Below, piece after piece: positions 25,443 through 33,953 of a stretch of 64,000 bases of DNA. The position numbers and the translations under genes are program-made. Origin of the DNA: Acetobacterium sp. (GTDB lineage Bacteria > Bacillota > Clostridia > Eubacteriales > Eubacteriaceae). Under the pieces are notes generated by a model that saw only the letters and a program-made list of their open reading frames with translations, did no database searches and was not told where the DNA came from. Every line of letters starts with the position of its first letter. Within the stretch, counting starts at the first letter, position 1. The stretch lies in contig NZ_JAUSPS010000012.1 in assembly GCF_030652775.1 (NCBI RefSeq), forward strand, positions 1 to 64,000, in the 5' to 3' direction.

Positions 25443-26801
25443 ATGAACGAGCAAAGAACGAAAAAAATCATGGGGACACTTTCGGGAGTTGGCGTCGGAG
25501 GGATTGGTATTTATATGATCACCCACCCCAGAACCTCGGTGGAACAGATTGTTGTTTTGTTAATGGCGGCATTAGTGATTTTTGCAGTAATAAATCTTAT
25601 TTCGGTGTTCTTCAAATCTCAGGGTGACAGCAAAAAAATGAGAATGTTTGGCGCCGCAGTTAATTTAACATTTACGGTGTTGCTGTTTTATTTCAGGTTT
25701 ACCGTGGCCGACCTGATTCCCTATATTTTTGCCGCCTATGTACTGATTAACAGCGTCGCCAAATTAATTTCGGCGCTGATCGATTGGCGGGATGGCGTTC
25801 CTAATTACGGTGTCTACTTTTTAAGTGGCTTACTGAGTTTTATTTTCGGTATCTATCTATTTATCAACAGTTATTTTAAGACTGCCAGTTTCGCTATTGT
25901 CGCCGGGATCTACCTAATCTGGTATGGGGTGACATTAGTATTTGACGCCTTTAACGATCAGGAAACGCAGGAAAAAATGAGCCAGACGGCGAAGCAATTT
26001 CAGCGAAAAATGCGGATTGCCTTGCCCTCATTACTGGGAGCTTTTGTGCCAATGACCTTATTAAAAAAATATGATAATAAAATTGCCTCGGAAGATGCTA
26101 ATGCCTATATTCGATCCCAGGAAGTTCTGATTCCAGAAAAAGCGGGAATAAATCCCATGAATGTGGAAATTCTGGTTCATTTGTCTAAAAAATTTATGGA
26201 AGCATTCGGGCATGTGGATCTGATTTTTGGCAATGAAGCCATTTCTTATGGGAATTTTGACGCACACTCTTACCGCTTAGGCGGAGCCATGAGTGATGGC
26301 GTGCTTTTTATCTGTGATAAGGATCGCTATTTAAGAGAATCGGTTCTCAATGATGGAAAGGTGCTGATTTCTTTTAAGGTCGCTTTTTCCGACGATGAAC
26401 TGGCGATCATCAAAGACAATTACGGTCGCTTTCAGGAAAACATGGTTGAATGGTTCTGCGATACCCAATTGGTTGAGCAGGGACTACTAAAACCAGGTGA
26501 TTACACCGGCGTTGAAGATATTATCTACAAGGGCACCGGAGCCCGGTTTTACAAATTTAAAAAAGGTCCGCTAAAGACCTATTTTGCCCTTAATACCAAT
26601 TGTGTCAAGGTCGCAGATTCACTTTTTGAGAACACCGGCTTTGAAAAGCCAGCCACTGGTAACATTGTTACCCCAGGAGCCTACTATCAATTTCTGATGG
26701 GCGCCCTGGAACGTCCGGGGACAAAAATCTATGAGAAAAAAATATATTCCCGGGAAACCTTCGGCAATCAGGAAGAAATCGCAACCCAGGAAGCATTATA
26801 A
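25443..26801 (+). CDS. Membrane protein with HdeD-like (DUF308) N terminus and unknown C-terminal domain
   Basis: 452 residues. The first about 190 residues contain six hydrophobic segments in HdeD/DUF308 style (GVGGIGIYMITHP, then LIPYIFAAYVLINSVAKLIS, then LSGLLSFIFGIYLFINSYF). The remaining about 260 residues are soluble and not recognised. They contain a conserved-looking SYRLGGAMSDGVLFICDKD and, near the end, FALNTNCVKVADSLF. That Cys followed by a small hydrophobic stretch is reminiscent of papain-like amidases, but I cannot confirm it. The gene stands alone between the pilus operon and a convergent MarR gene. The ribosome site is weak (GGGTGG). Confidence 0.6.
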   Translation: MNEQRTKKIMGTLSGVGVGGIGIYMITHPRTSVEQIVVLLMAALVIFAVINLISVFFKSQGDSKKMRMFGAAVNLTFTVLLFYFRFTVADLIPYIFAAYVLINSVAKLISALIDWRDGVPNYGVYFLSGLLSFIFGIYLFINSYFKTASFAIVAGIYLIWYGVTLVFDAFNDQETQEKMSQTAKQFQRKMRIALPSLLGAFVPMTLLKKYDNKIASEDANAYIRSQEVLIPEKAGINPMNVEILVHLSKKFMEAFGHVDLIFGNEAISYGNFDAHSYRLGGAMSDGVLFICDKDRYLRESVLNDGKVLISFKVAFSDDELAIIKDNYGRFQENMVEWFCDTQLVEQGLLKPGDYTGVEDIIYKGTGARFYKFKKGPLKTYFALNTNCVKVADSLFENTGFEKPATGNIVTPGAYYQFLMGALERPGTKIYEKKIYSRETFGNQEEIATQEAL

Positions 26802-26825
26802 AACGGAACACATTAATCAAAAAAA

Positions 26826-26979
26826 GAGCCACTTGTTTTTGCCCAACTCCCGTACCGACCAATTGTTAATCTGTTGTTCGCTGCGGGATCGGACAGGCTT
26901 CGCCGTGTTCGCCCCGATGCAAACAACATGATGTAACAATTGTCGGTACTACTTTTTTTGTTGCGACAACAAGTGGCTC
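26826..26979 (-). terminator. marR terminator stem split by a palindromic element
   Basis: GAGCCACTTGTT (26826-26837) and AACAAGTGGCTC (26968-26979) form a perfect 12-bp stem. On the minus strand the stem is followed by a T-run (plus-strand A-run 26819-26825), fitting termination of the leftward MarR gene. The 130-bp loop is occupied by palindromic element copy 5. Confidence 0.75.
26852..26949 (+). repeat. GTACCGAC palindromic element, copy 5 (long form)
   Basis: 98 bp with standard ends and inner hairpin. It shares the 5' flank GCCCAACTCCC with copy 7, so the element may extend a little further in these two copies. It is 50 nt after the preceding rightward stop. Confidence 0.9.
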
Positions 26980-26987
26980 GTGTTAAT

Positions 26988-27608
26988 TCAGACTTTATCA
27001 ATAATCTCAGTGAGACTGGATTGAATGCTTAAAAACATGTGGTGGAGGTCGTTGATCTGTGAGGTTGATAATTCGTCCAATGCCTTGTTAAACGGTTCGA
27101 ACAGGTTGGTATGAACCGTTGCCAGCTGATCAAAAATTGTCTGACCATCTGGAGTTAGGGTAAAGACCACTTCCCGGACGTTGACTGGCGACTTTTCTTT
27201 TTTGATCAGTTCTTTTTCCAGCAGTTTAGAGGTACACTTTGAAATGGCACTTTTCGAAATACCCAATTTGTTTGCTAATTGGGTCAGATTGATGCCTGAA
27301 AATTGTCCAATCATATCAAGGGCTTTCAGTTCAGAAGGATACAAGGAATAGTTTACTTCATTAACTGTAAAGGTTTGGGGTAAAACAAGAATATTCTGAT
27401 AAAGAACGGCAGAATCGATCATCAGTTTCTTGAGAGCAGTATGATCAGCTACTGAATCAGGCGGAACAGGATTCGGAATGATTAATTTTTCTTTTTTGGG
27501 AACCAACCCTACTTTTTTTTCTTCGGCAGCACTTTTCTTTTTGGTTTCTTTTTTCGAATCCTTAACTTCTTTGATCTCCAGTTTCTTGCTTTTCTTCTCT
27601 TTTTTCAA
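26988..27608 (-). CDS. MarR family regulator with lysine-rich N-terminal extension
   Basis: 206 residues. The last about 150 form a MarR winged helix: YSLYPSELKALDMIGQFSG, then LTQLANKLGISKSAISKCTS, then LLEKELIKKEKSPVNVREVV with the wing and LTPDGQTIFDQL. The first about 45 residues are almost all Lys/Glu/Ser, an unusual tail that may bind nucleic acid nonspecifically or be disordered. It is divergent from the BMP-family importer operon, which it may control through the 236-bp spacer. Confidence 0.85.
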   Translation of the reverse strand: MKKEKKSKKLEIKEVKDSKKETKKKSAAEEKKVGLVPKKEKLIIPNPVPPDSVADHTALKKLMIDSAVLYQNILVLPQTFTVNEVNYSLYPSELKALDMIGQFSGINLTQLANKLGISKSAISKCTSKLLEKELIKKEKSPVNVREVVFTLTPDGQTIFDQLATVHTNLFEPFNKALDELSTSQINDLHHMFLSIQSSLTEIIDKV

Positions 27609-27751
27609 AATGACACTCCTTTCAATACAAACTACATTTAACAGGGTGAAGAATCGGGTTCACCTCGGTTACATAATAATAATACCGAATTTACCGGTTT
27701 ATTGCAATAAAAACATCGTTCGAACCGCCGATTTATTCAACTTTTTTTAGA

Positions 27752-27780
27752 TTGCAATTTAGCTGTTTTTTAGTTAAAAT
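27752..27780 (+). promoter_or_regulatory. Candidate promoter of the BMP importer operon
   Basis: TTGCAA (27752-27757) and TAAAAT (27775-27780), spacing 17, 65 nt upstream of the substrate-binding protein gene. I looked for a purine riboswitch in the leader and found none. Confidence 0.5.
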
Positions 27781-27844
27781 ATTAGTGTGGGTAGGACTGT
27801 TTATCTTAACGGTCAAAACTCAGATTAGAAATAGGAGGAAGAGA

Positions 27845-28939
27845 ATGAAAAAAAGATTGGGAGTATTGATGCTGGCACTGGTTTTAGTGGTTGTAAGCGT
27901 AGCCGGATGCAGTTCGGGATCGACATCTAAAAAAGATGAGGTCACTAAGGTTGGTTTTATCTATGTCGGACCGGCAGATGATGGCGGTTGGTCACAGGCG
28001 CATGACAATGGTCGGGCAAAAATGGTTGAAAACATGGGTGGTAAAGTCGAAACCATCGTTAAAGAAAATGTACCTGAAGAAAAAAGCGCCGTTGTTTCGA
28101 CGATCAGAGACATGGTTGATCAGGGATGTACCATTATTTACGGAACCAGTTATGGATTCATGGATGGAATGGTCGAAGCGGCAAAAGAATTCCCAGACGT
28201 AAAATTTGAACACTGTTCTGGTTATATGACAGCAGACAATTTAGGAACTTACTTTGGAAAAATTGAAGAACCCCGTTACCTTTCTGGTATCGTAGCTGGT
28301 TTAACAACCAAAACAAATAAAATAGCTTATGTTGCAGCAATGCCGATTCCAGAGGTTATCCGTGGGATCAACGCTTTTGCATTGGGAGTAAAATCAGTAA
28401 ATCCAGCGGCAACTGTTAATGTGTCCTGGACCAACACCTGGTATGATCCAACCGTTGAAAAAGCAGCTGCCGAAGCGCTGATCCAACAAGGCTGTGACGT
28501 AACAGCTCAGCATCAGGATTCAACAGCAACCATGGAAGCCGCTAGAGAAGCCGGTAAATTATCGATTGGTTATGATTTAAGTGCAGCGACAACCATGCCA
28601 GAAGTATACATGACCGCACCGCTTTGGGATTTCAGTGGTTACTACACCGATTCAGTTCAATCAGTGATTGACGGAACCTGGAAATCGCAGCAATACTGGG
28701 GTGGTATGAATGATGGGATTGTTTTACTGGATGCTCTGACAGCCCTGGCTCCAGGAACTGCTCAAGGCCAAGTTGATACCGCCACTGAAGCGATCAAATC
28801 TGGACAGCTGAATATCTTCACAGGCGAATTAAAAGATCAGACTGGTGCTGTTAAAGTATCAGCCGGAACTAAGATGACCGATGAAGCACTGTTAAGCATG
28901 GACTGGTTTGTTGATAATGTTGTTGGTAGTTTAAAATAG
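27845..28939 (+). CDS. BMP family ABC transporter substrate-binding lipoprotein
   Basis: 364 residues from ATG 27845 (GAGGAAGAG upstream). A lipoprotein signal ends VSVAGC, and the acylated Cys is followed by a Ser/Lys linker. The mature part is the PnrA/BmpA nucleoside-binding fold: VGFIYVGPADDGGWSQAHDNG, then GSYG-type GTSYGFMDGMVEAAKEFPD, then GYDLSAATTMPEVYMTAPLWDF. It binds a nucleoside or related ligand outside the cell and delivers it to the downstream ATPase and two permeases. The frame extends 31 codons upstream without a ribosome site and would destroy the signal peptide. Confidence 0.92.
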   Translation: MKKRLGVLMLALVLVVVSVAGCSSGSTSKKDEVTKVGFIYVGPADDGGWSQAHDNGRAKMVENMGGKVETIVKENVPEEKSAVVSTIRDMVDQGCTIIYGTSYGFMDGMVEAAKEFPDVKFEHCSGYMTADNLGTYFGKIEEPRYLSGIVAGLTTKTNKIAYVAAMPIPEVIRGINAFALGVKSVNPAATVNVSWTNTWYDPTVEKAAAEALIQQGCDVTAQHQDSTATMEAAREAGKLSIGYDLSAATTMPEVYMTAPLWDFSGYYTDSVQSVIDGTWKSQQYWGGMNDGIVLLDALTALAPGTAQGQVDTATEAIKSGQLNIFTGELKDQTGAVKVSAGTKMTDEALLSMDWFVDNVVGSLK

Positions 28940-28953
28940 TACAAATAGTATAA

Positions 28954-28987
28954 CGGACAGAGTCGTACGGCTCTGTCCGCTATTTTT
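28954..28987 (+). terminator. Intra-operon hairpin after the binding-protein gene
   Basis: CGGACAGAG / CTCTGTCCG perfect 9-bp stem followed by CTATTTTTA. It probably allows partial readthrough so that the binding protein is made in excess over the ATPase and permeases. Confidence 0.75.
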
Positions 28988-29002
28988 AGTAAAGGTGAAA
29001 AC

Positions 29003-30541
29003 ATGAACAATGATTATGTCGTTAAAATGGAGAACATCACAAAGGTTTTTGGTAAGGTCAAAGCCCTGGATCATGTGGAATTTTCATTAAAAAAGGGAGA
29101 AGTGCATGCCATATTGGGAGAGAACGGAGCTGGCAAAAGTTCACTGATGAATGTGTTGAATGGTATTTATATGCCAGATGAAGGACAGATTGAAGTGAAG
29201 GGTCAGCTTGTCAATATCAATTCCCCCAAGATTGCTCTGGATTTGGGTATTGGGATGTTGCCACAGCACTACAAACTGGTTGATGTTTTTTCAGCCATGG
29301 AAAATGTTGCTGCCGGCAGTCGTAAAACAACCCCTTTTTTAAATAAGAAAAAGATTTTAGATGAGATGGGGAAATTGATTACGCAATTGGGAATGGATAT
29401 TAATCCCAATAAAAAGGTCTACGAAATGTCAGTTGCCGAGAAGCAGAGTCTGGAAATTTTCAAGGTTCTATATCGTGGGGCTGATATTTTAATATTGGAC
29501 GAACCCACTGCGGTACTGACTCCTCAGGAAATTAAGAATCTCTTTGAGATCGTCAAAAAAATGGTGGCGACGGGTTGTTCGGTTATTATTATTACCCATA
29601 AACTGGAAGAAGTCATGGAAATCAGCGACCGGATTACCATTATGCGAAAAGGAACCACGATTCAGACGGTGAACAAAGAAGAAACCACCCCCCAGGAACT
29701 GGCCGGAATGATGGTTGGCGATGTGATGGAACTTAATATTCCCTATGTCCCGGTGGAGCGAGGTGGGAAATGCCTGGAAGTAAAAGACATCACCGCCGTC
29801 GACCGGAACAAGGTTCATATTCTGGATCATGTCAGCTTTGATCTTTATGCCGGGGAAATTCTCGGGGTTGCTGGCATTGCTGGCAGTGGCCAGAAAGAAC
29901 TGTGCGAAGGAATCGCCGGACTCTATCATCTCAAATCAGGAGAAATTATCTTTGAAGGAGAAAATATTGTTGGCAAGAATCCTGAAAAAATCAGTCAGAT
30001 GGGGATTAGCCTGAGCTTTGTTCCAGAGGATCGTTTGGGAATGGGGCTGGTTTCCTCTATGGATATTATTGATAATGTCTTATTAAAAGACTACCGTAAC
30101 AAAAAAGGCATGGGCATTTCCCGGGAGGTTTCTAGGGATAAGGCGGAAGCGCTGGTTGAACGGCTCAATGTCTCGACACCGGCGATTGAAAATCATGCTG
30201 TCAGTCTGCTTTCTGGCGGTAATATTCAAAAGGTGTTGCTGGGTCGGGAAATTGAACTGGAACCGAAACTACTGGTGACCGCTTACGCCACCAGAGGTCT
30301 GGATGTCGGATCTTCCCAGATTATCTACGAATTGCTGAATGAACAAAAAGTGAGAATGAAGCCAATCATGTATGTGGGTGAAGACTTGGATGTACTGATG
30401 AGTCTTTGCGATCGCATCCTGGTTTTGTGTGAAGGACGGGTAACCGGGATTGTAGATCCCCGCAAAACCACCAAAGAAGCCATTGGATTAATGATGTCCG
30501 GGGTAAGAAGTGAAGGAGAAGAAGCATGCTCCATATCGTAA
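29003..30541 (+). CDS. Nucleoside-type ABC transporter, tandem ATPase
   Basis: 512 residues with two nucleotide-binding domains. Domain 1 has Walker A GENGAGKSS and Walker B LILDEPTAVLTPQE, with an unusual signature MSVAEKQSLEI. Domain 2 has GIAGSGQKEL at the Walker A position, signature LLSGGNIQKVLLGREIE and a Walker B region LLVTAYATRGLDVGS lacking the usual acidic residues. This asymmetry is typical of the RbsA/NupO-like sugar and nucleoside family. RBS AAAGGTGA. It overlaps the first permease by 16 bp. Confidence 0.92.
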   Translation: MNNDYVVKMENITKVFGKVKALDHVEFSLKKGEVHAILGENGAGKSSLMNVLNGIYMPDEGQIEVKGQLVNINSPKIALDLGIGMLPQHYKLVDVFSAMENVAAGSRKTTPFLNKKKILDEMGKLITQLGMDINPNKKVYEMSVAEKQSLEIFKVLYRGADILILDEPTAVLTPQEIKNLFEIVKKMVATGCSVIIITHKLEEVMEISDRITIMRKGTTIQTVNKEETTPQELAGMMVGDVMELNIPYVPVERGGKCLEVKDITAVDRNKVHILDHVSFDLYAGEILGVAGIAGSGQKELCEGIAGLYHLKSGEIIFEGENIVGKNPEKISQMGISLSFVPEDRLGMGLVSSMDIIDNVLLKDYRNKKGMGISREVSRDKAEALVERLNVSTPAIENHAVSLLSGGNIQKVLLGREIELEPKLLVTAYATRGLDVGSSQIIYELLNEQKVRMKPIMYVGEDLDVLMSLCDRILVLCEGRVTGIVDPRKTTKEAIGLMMSGVRSEGEEACSIS

Positions 30542-31590
30542 AAAAAGATGTTCCCAAAAATCGGGAAAAAATAGTTGTTCGACTTTCAGCCGTATTGGCG
30601 GCGTTGGCAGTGGCTTCGATCATTGTGCTGGTGGCCGGGGCTAACCCGATTGAATTGTATATTGGGATTTTTCAGGGCTGTTTTGGCTCGGTGTATCGAT
30701 TTTCCGCCACGATCGAAAAAATGGTACCCTTACTGGTACTGTCTTTGGGGGTCATGGTCGCCTTTAAAATGCGTTTTTGGAATATTGGCGCCGAAGGGCA
30801 GTTTCAGATGGGGGCAGTGGGAACCACCCTGGTGGTGCGGCTATTGCCGGATTTGCCCTTGCCGATCATGTTAGTACTGATGATCGTGGCTTCTTTCGCA
30901 TTTGGAGCCGTCTGGCTGATGATCCCGGCCTTTTTCAAGGCCCGTTTTGGGACGAATGAAACCCTGTTTACGCTGATGCTCAACTACATTGCCTTAACGC
31001 TGGTGACGGCTCTGCAATATGATTTCTGGAAAGATCCGGCCGCCAATGGCATGCCGAAAATTGCCAATCTTCCCGAAAATGCCTTGCTTCCGAGTGTCAG
31101 CGGCTTTAATTTAAGTATTCTGATGGCGGTTGTGATTATCCTGGCGATGTATTATTTTACAAATCGATCAAAAATCGGCTTTGAAATTGCCGTGTTGGGG
31201 GAAAGTGAAAATACTGCCCGATACATTGGCATCAATGTTACCAAAACGATTATTATTGCTGCACTTGTCAGCGGCGGCTTATGCGGAATCGTAGGAATGA
31301 TGCAGACCACCGGTGTCAGCGGGGCATTGTCAACTGAAATTACCGGCGGGTTGGGCTTCACCGCCATTATCGTAGCCTGGCTTTCGGGGCTTAAGGTGCC
31401 GTTTGTGGTGGTCAATTCCTTTGCCTTTGCGGTGCTATTACAAGGGGCTTCTTATATTCAGACCGCTTTCCAGATTCCCGGCTCGGTAGCCGAAATGATC
31501 CAGGCGATTATCCTGTTTTTTATCCTGGGCAGTGAGTTTGTCCTGCAGTACCGATTTGTTTCCGATAAAACGAAAAGCGAGGTTGCATAA
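30526..31590 (+). CDS. Nucleoside-type ABC transporter permease 1
   Basis: 354 residues, about nine to ten hydrophobic segments, BPD_transp_2 family (RbsC/YufP-like). Marks are NIGAEGQFQMGAVGTTLV and GFEIAVLGESENTARYIGIN, the cytoplasmic EAA-like coupling region. It overlaps the ATPase gene by 16 bp and ends immediately before permease 2 (start next base after the stop). Confidence 0.92.
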   Translation: MLHIVKKDVPKNREKIVVRLSAVLAALAVASIIVLVAGANPIELYIGIFQGCFGSVYRFSATIEKMVPLLVLSLGVMVAFKMRFWNIGAEGQFQMGAVGTTLVVRLLPDLPLPIMLVLMIVASFAFGAVWLMIPAFFKARFGTNETLFTLMLNYIALTLVTALQYDFWKDPAANGMPKIANLPENALLPSVSGFNLSILMAVVIILAMYYFTNRSKIGFEIAVLGESENTARYIGINVTKTIIIAALVSGGLCGIVGMMQTTGVSGALSTEITGGLGFTAIIVAWLSGLKVPFVVVNSFAFAVLLQGASYIQTAFQIPGSVAEMIQAIILFFILGSEFVLQYRFVSDKTKSEVA

Positions 31591-32523
31591 ATGGAATTTG
31601 TTTTTTTCTTGGCGGCGGCTGTTAAAGCCGGAACCTGCTTGCTTTATGCGACTCTGGGAGAAATTATTTCTGAGAAAGTCGGTCACCTGAATCTGGGGGT
31701 CGAAGGGATGATGCAGATGGGTGCGGTAGTTGGTTTTATCGCCGGTTTTACCTTTGGTAATCCCTATGCGGCAGTTCTCTGCGCCGCCATTGCCGGAGCC
31801 GCCGGCGCCCTAATTTATGGGTTTCTGACCATCAGTTTAAAAGCCAATCAGGTTGTTACCGGGCTAACCCTCAGCATTTTTGGGGTTGGTTTCGCCGCCT
31901 TCTTTGGCAAGAACTTTGTCGGGAAGAAAGTGCCGGAGGCGATCACCACATTTTTTGCGCCAATTAAGTTGCCAGTTTTAGGAGATATCCCATACATCGG
32001 TCAGATCTTTTTTAACCAGAGCATTTATGTTTATTTTTCTTATTTTCTGGTGATTGCCATTTATATCTATCTCTATAAAACCAAGTGGGGATTAAATACC
32101 CGCATGGTCGGCGAAAATCCGGTGGCAGCGGATGCCAGCGGAATTCCGGTGGACAAGTATAAATATTTCAACATCGCTCTGTGTGGTGCCTTGTGTGGGC
32201 TGGGGGGCGCCTTTTTATCGCTGGTATATATCAGTATTTATCCGGTTAATGTGGTCAGTGGCCGGGGCTGGATTGCGGTGGCATTGGTTATCTTTGCGAT
32301 GTGGAATCCGGGCAAAGCCTTACTGGGTGCCTACTTCTTTGGCGCCCTGGATATTGCCAGTTTCTGGCTTCAGCAATACACCTTGCCGGTTTCCATTTAC
32401 CTGTTCACGGCGCTACCTTATCTGGCAACCGTTTTCGTGTTGATCTTTACCTCGATGCGCAAGAGCAGCAATAAAAAAGAACCGGCCTGGTTGGGCAAGA
32501 ATTATTTCAAAGAAGACCGATAA
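31591..32523 (+). CDS. Nucleoside-type ABC transporter permease 2
   Basis: 310 residues, BPD_transp_2 family (YufQ-like), with NLGVEGMMQMGAVVGFIAGF and the coupling motif NTRMVGENPVAADASGIPVD. It begins directly at the stop of permease 1 and is the last gene of the operon, followed by a terminator. With permease 1 it forms the heterodimeric channel. Confidence 0.92.
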   Translation: MEFVFFLAAAVKAGTCLLYATLGEIISEKVGHLNLGVEGMMQMGAVVGFIAGFTFGNPYAAVLCAAIAGAAGALIYGFLTISLKANQVVTGLTLSIFGVGFAAFFGKNFVGKKVPEAITTFFAPIKLPVLGDIPYIGQIFFNQSIYVYFSYFLVIAIYIYLYKTKWGLNTRMVGENPVAADASGIPVDKYKYFNIALCGALCGLGGAFLSLVYISIYPVNVVSGRGWIAVALVIFAMWNPGKALLGAYFFGALDIASFWLQQYTLPVSIYLFTALPYLATVFVLIFTSMRKSSNKKEPAWLGKNYFKEDR

Positions 32524-32528
32524 GCAGT

Positions 32529-32560
32529 AAAGACCGTCTTATTAAAAGGCGGTTCTTTTA
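32529..32560 (+). terminator. Terminator of the nucleoside importer operon
   Basis: AAAGACCGTCTT / AAGGCGGTTCTTT stem with G-U pairs and short loop, ending TTTTAT. Confidence 0.8.
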
Positions 32561-32657
32561 TAAATAAATCTGTCTTTGTTTGAAAGACAGCTGTTACTAG
32601 TATGAAAGCATTTAAAAAGTCGGGAAAGTGCTTTATGGTTTTAAATTGAAAAAACTA

Positions 32658-32666
32658 TGATATAAT
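32658..32666 (+). promoter_or_regulatory. Extended -10 promoter of aroB
   Basis: TGATATAAT (32658-32666) without a good -35, 31 nt upstream of aroB. Confidence 0.6.
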
Positions 32667-32696
32667 AGACGTTAAGATTTTAAAGGAGCCGAGAAA

Positions 32697-33764
32697 ATGA
32701 AGGAATTAATTTGCAAAACAGAGAATACACACCAGTACCCCATTATCATCGAAAAAGGTATTAAAGGGCGGTTGTCCCAAATGAAGGTGCTCTTTTCCCA
32801 GTATCATAAGGTGGTGATCATCACCGACAAAAACGTTGCCAAAGAGTATCTAAGCGAGGTGGAACGGCAGGTTCGTCAGGCTGGCCCCAAGGTTTATAGC
32901 ATCGTTATTCCTCCGGGCGAAGCGAGCAAGTGTCTGTCACAAACTGCCGAAATTTATAACGAACTGATTAAGTGCAACATCACTCGCAGTGACGCTATTC
33001 TGACCCTGGGTGGTGGTGTGGTTGGCGATTTGGGCGGCTTTTGTGCGGCAACCTATCTCCGCGGCATTGACCTGATTCAGGTGCCGACATCATTACTGGC
33101 TCAGGTTGACAGCAGCGTCGGCGGAAAAGTCGGGATTGATATGGATTATGGCAAAAACCTGGTCGGGGCTTTTCATCAGCCCAAGGCCGTTATCATTGAT
33201 CCCTTATTCCTGGAAACCCTCGATGATCATTATATGGTTGATGGTATGGCCGAGGTTATCAAATACGGCTGCATCAGCAGTGCCCCGCTGTTTGTAAAAC
33301 TGATGGGTTATGCCTATTACGAGGATCTGGTGGAAGATATGGAAGATATCATCGCCAAATGCTGTCAGATCAAGCGGGATGTGGTTCAGACCGATGAGCA
33401 TGAACAGGGCTTGCGCCGGATTTTGAATTTTGGCCACACCATCGGTCATGTGGTGGAGACTTATTTTAAATTTAAAAAATATTCTCACGGCGAAGCGGTT
33501 GCCATTGGCATGGCTCAGATCACCAAGAAAACTGTAGAGGAGGGGATAAGCCAGAAGGACACCTACACCAATGTTATCGAAATACTGGAGAATTACGGAT
33601 TGCCCACGGAGTTGCCGAAAATGCCGTTAGACAAGGTTCAGGAAATATTGTTCACTGACAAGAAGTTTGAGAATGATTCCCTCTACATCTGTGCCTTGGA
33701 AAAAATCGGCAAGGCGCAGATTGTCAAAATTCAGAAACCCCAGGCCATTGAACTGTTTAGATAA
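32697..33764 (+). CDS. aroB: 3-dehydroquinate synthase
   Basis: NAD- and zinc-dependent enzyme for the second shikimate step, DAHP to 3-dehydroquinate. 355 residues with the NAD loop LGGGVVGDLGGFCAATYLRG, PTSLLAQVDSSVGGKVGID, the zinc ligands Glu (DGMAEVIKYG), His (FGHTIGHVVE) and His (HGEAVAIGM). RBS AAGGAGCCG. It heads a shikimate/chorismate cluster with aroA, aroC and a chorismate mutase, but a palindromic element (copy 6) separates it from aroA. Confidence 0.95.
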   Translation: MKELICKTENTHQYPIIIEKGIKGRLSQMKVLFSQYHKVVIITDKNVAKEYLSEVERQVRQAGPKVYSIVIPPGEASKCLSQTAEIYNELIKCNITRSDAILTLGGGVVGDLGGFCAATYLRGIDLIQVPTSLLAQVDSSVGGKVGIDMDYGKNLVGAFHQPKAVIIDPLFLETLDDHYMVDGMAEVIKYGCISSAPLFVKLMGYAYYEDLVEDMEDIIAKCCQIKRDVVQTDEHEQGLRRILNFGHTIGHVVETYFKFKKYSHGEAVAIGMAQITKKTVEEGISQKDTYTNVIEILENYGLPTELPKMPLDKVQEILFTDKKFENDSLYICALEKIGKAQIVKIQKPQAIELFR

Positions 33765-33796
33765 TAGCTGCAAAAAAAACTGAAGTCTTGAATACC

Positions 33797-33895
33797 GTAC
33801 CGATCAATTGTTAGTCTGTTGTTCGCTGCGGGATCGAACAGGCTATCGCCATGTTCGACCCGATGCGTACAACAAGATGTAACAATTGTCGGTAC
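33797..33895 (+). repeat. GTACCGAC palindromic element, copy 6 (long form)
   Basis: 99 bp with left end GTACCGATCAATTGTTAGTC and standard right end, between aroB and aroA, 32 nt after the aroB stop. No independent terminator or strong promoter is obvious beside it, so the element itself may form the 3' structure of aroB mRNA. Confidence 0.9.
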
Positions 33896-33953
33896 TGGGT
33901 TATTTGTTTATCTTAAGGTAGATTATTAGTCAATAGAAATTAAGAGGAAGAAA

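Noticed and set aside
27781-27844. Purine riboswitch before the nucleoside importer
   Set aside because: No three-way junction core or conserved loop pairs seen in the short leader.
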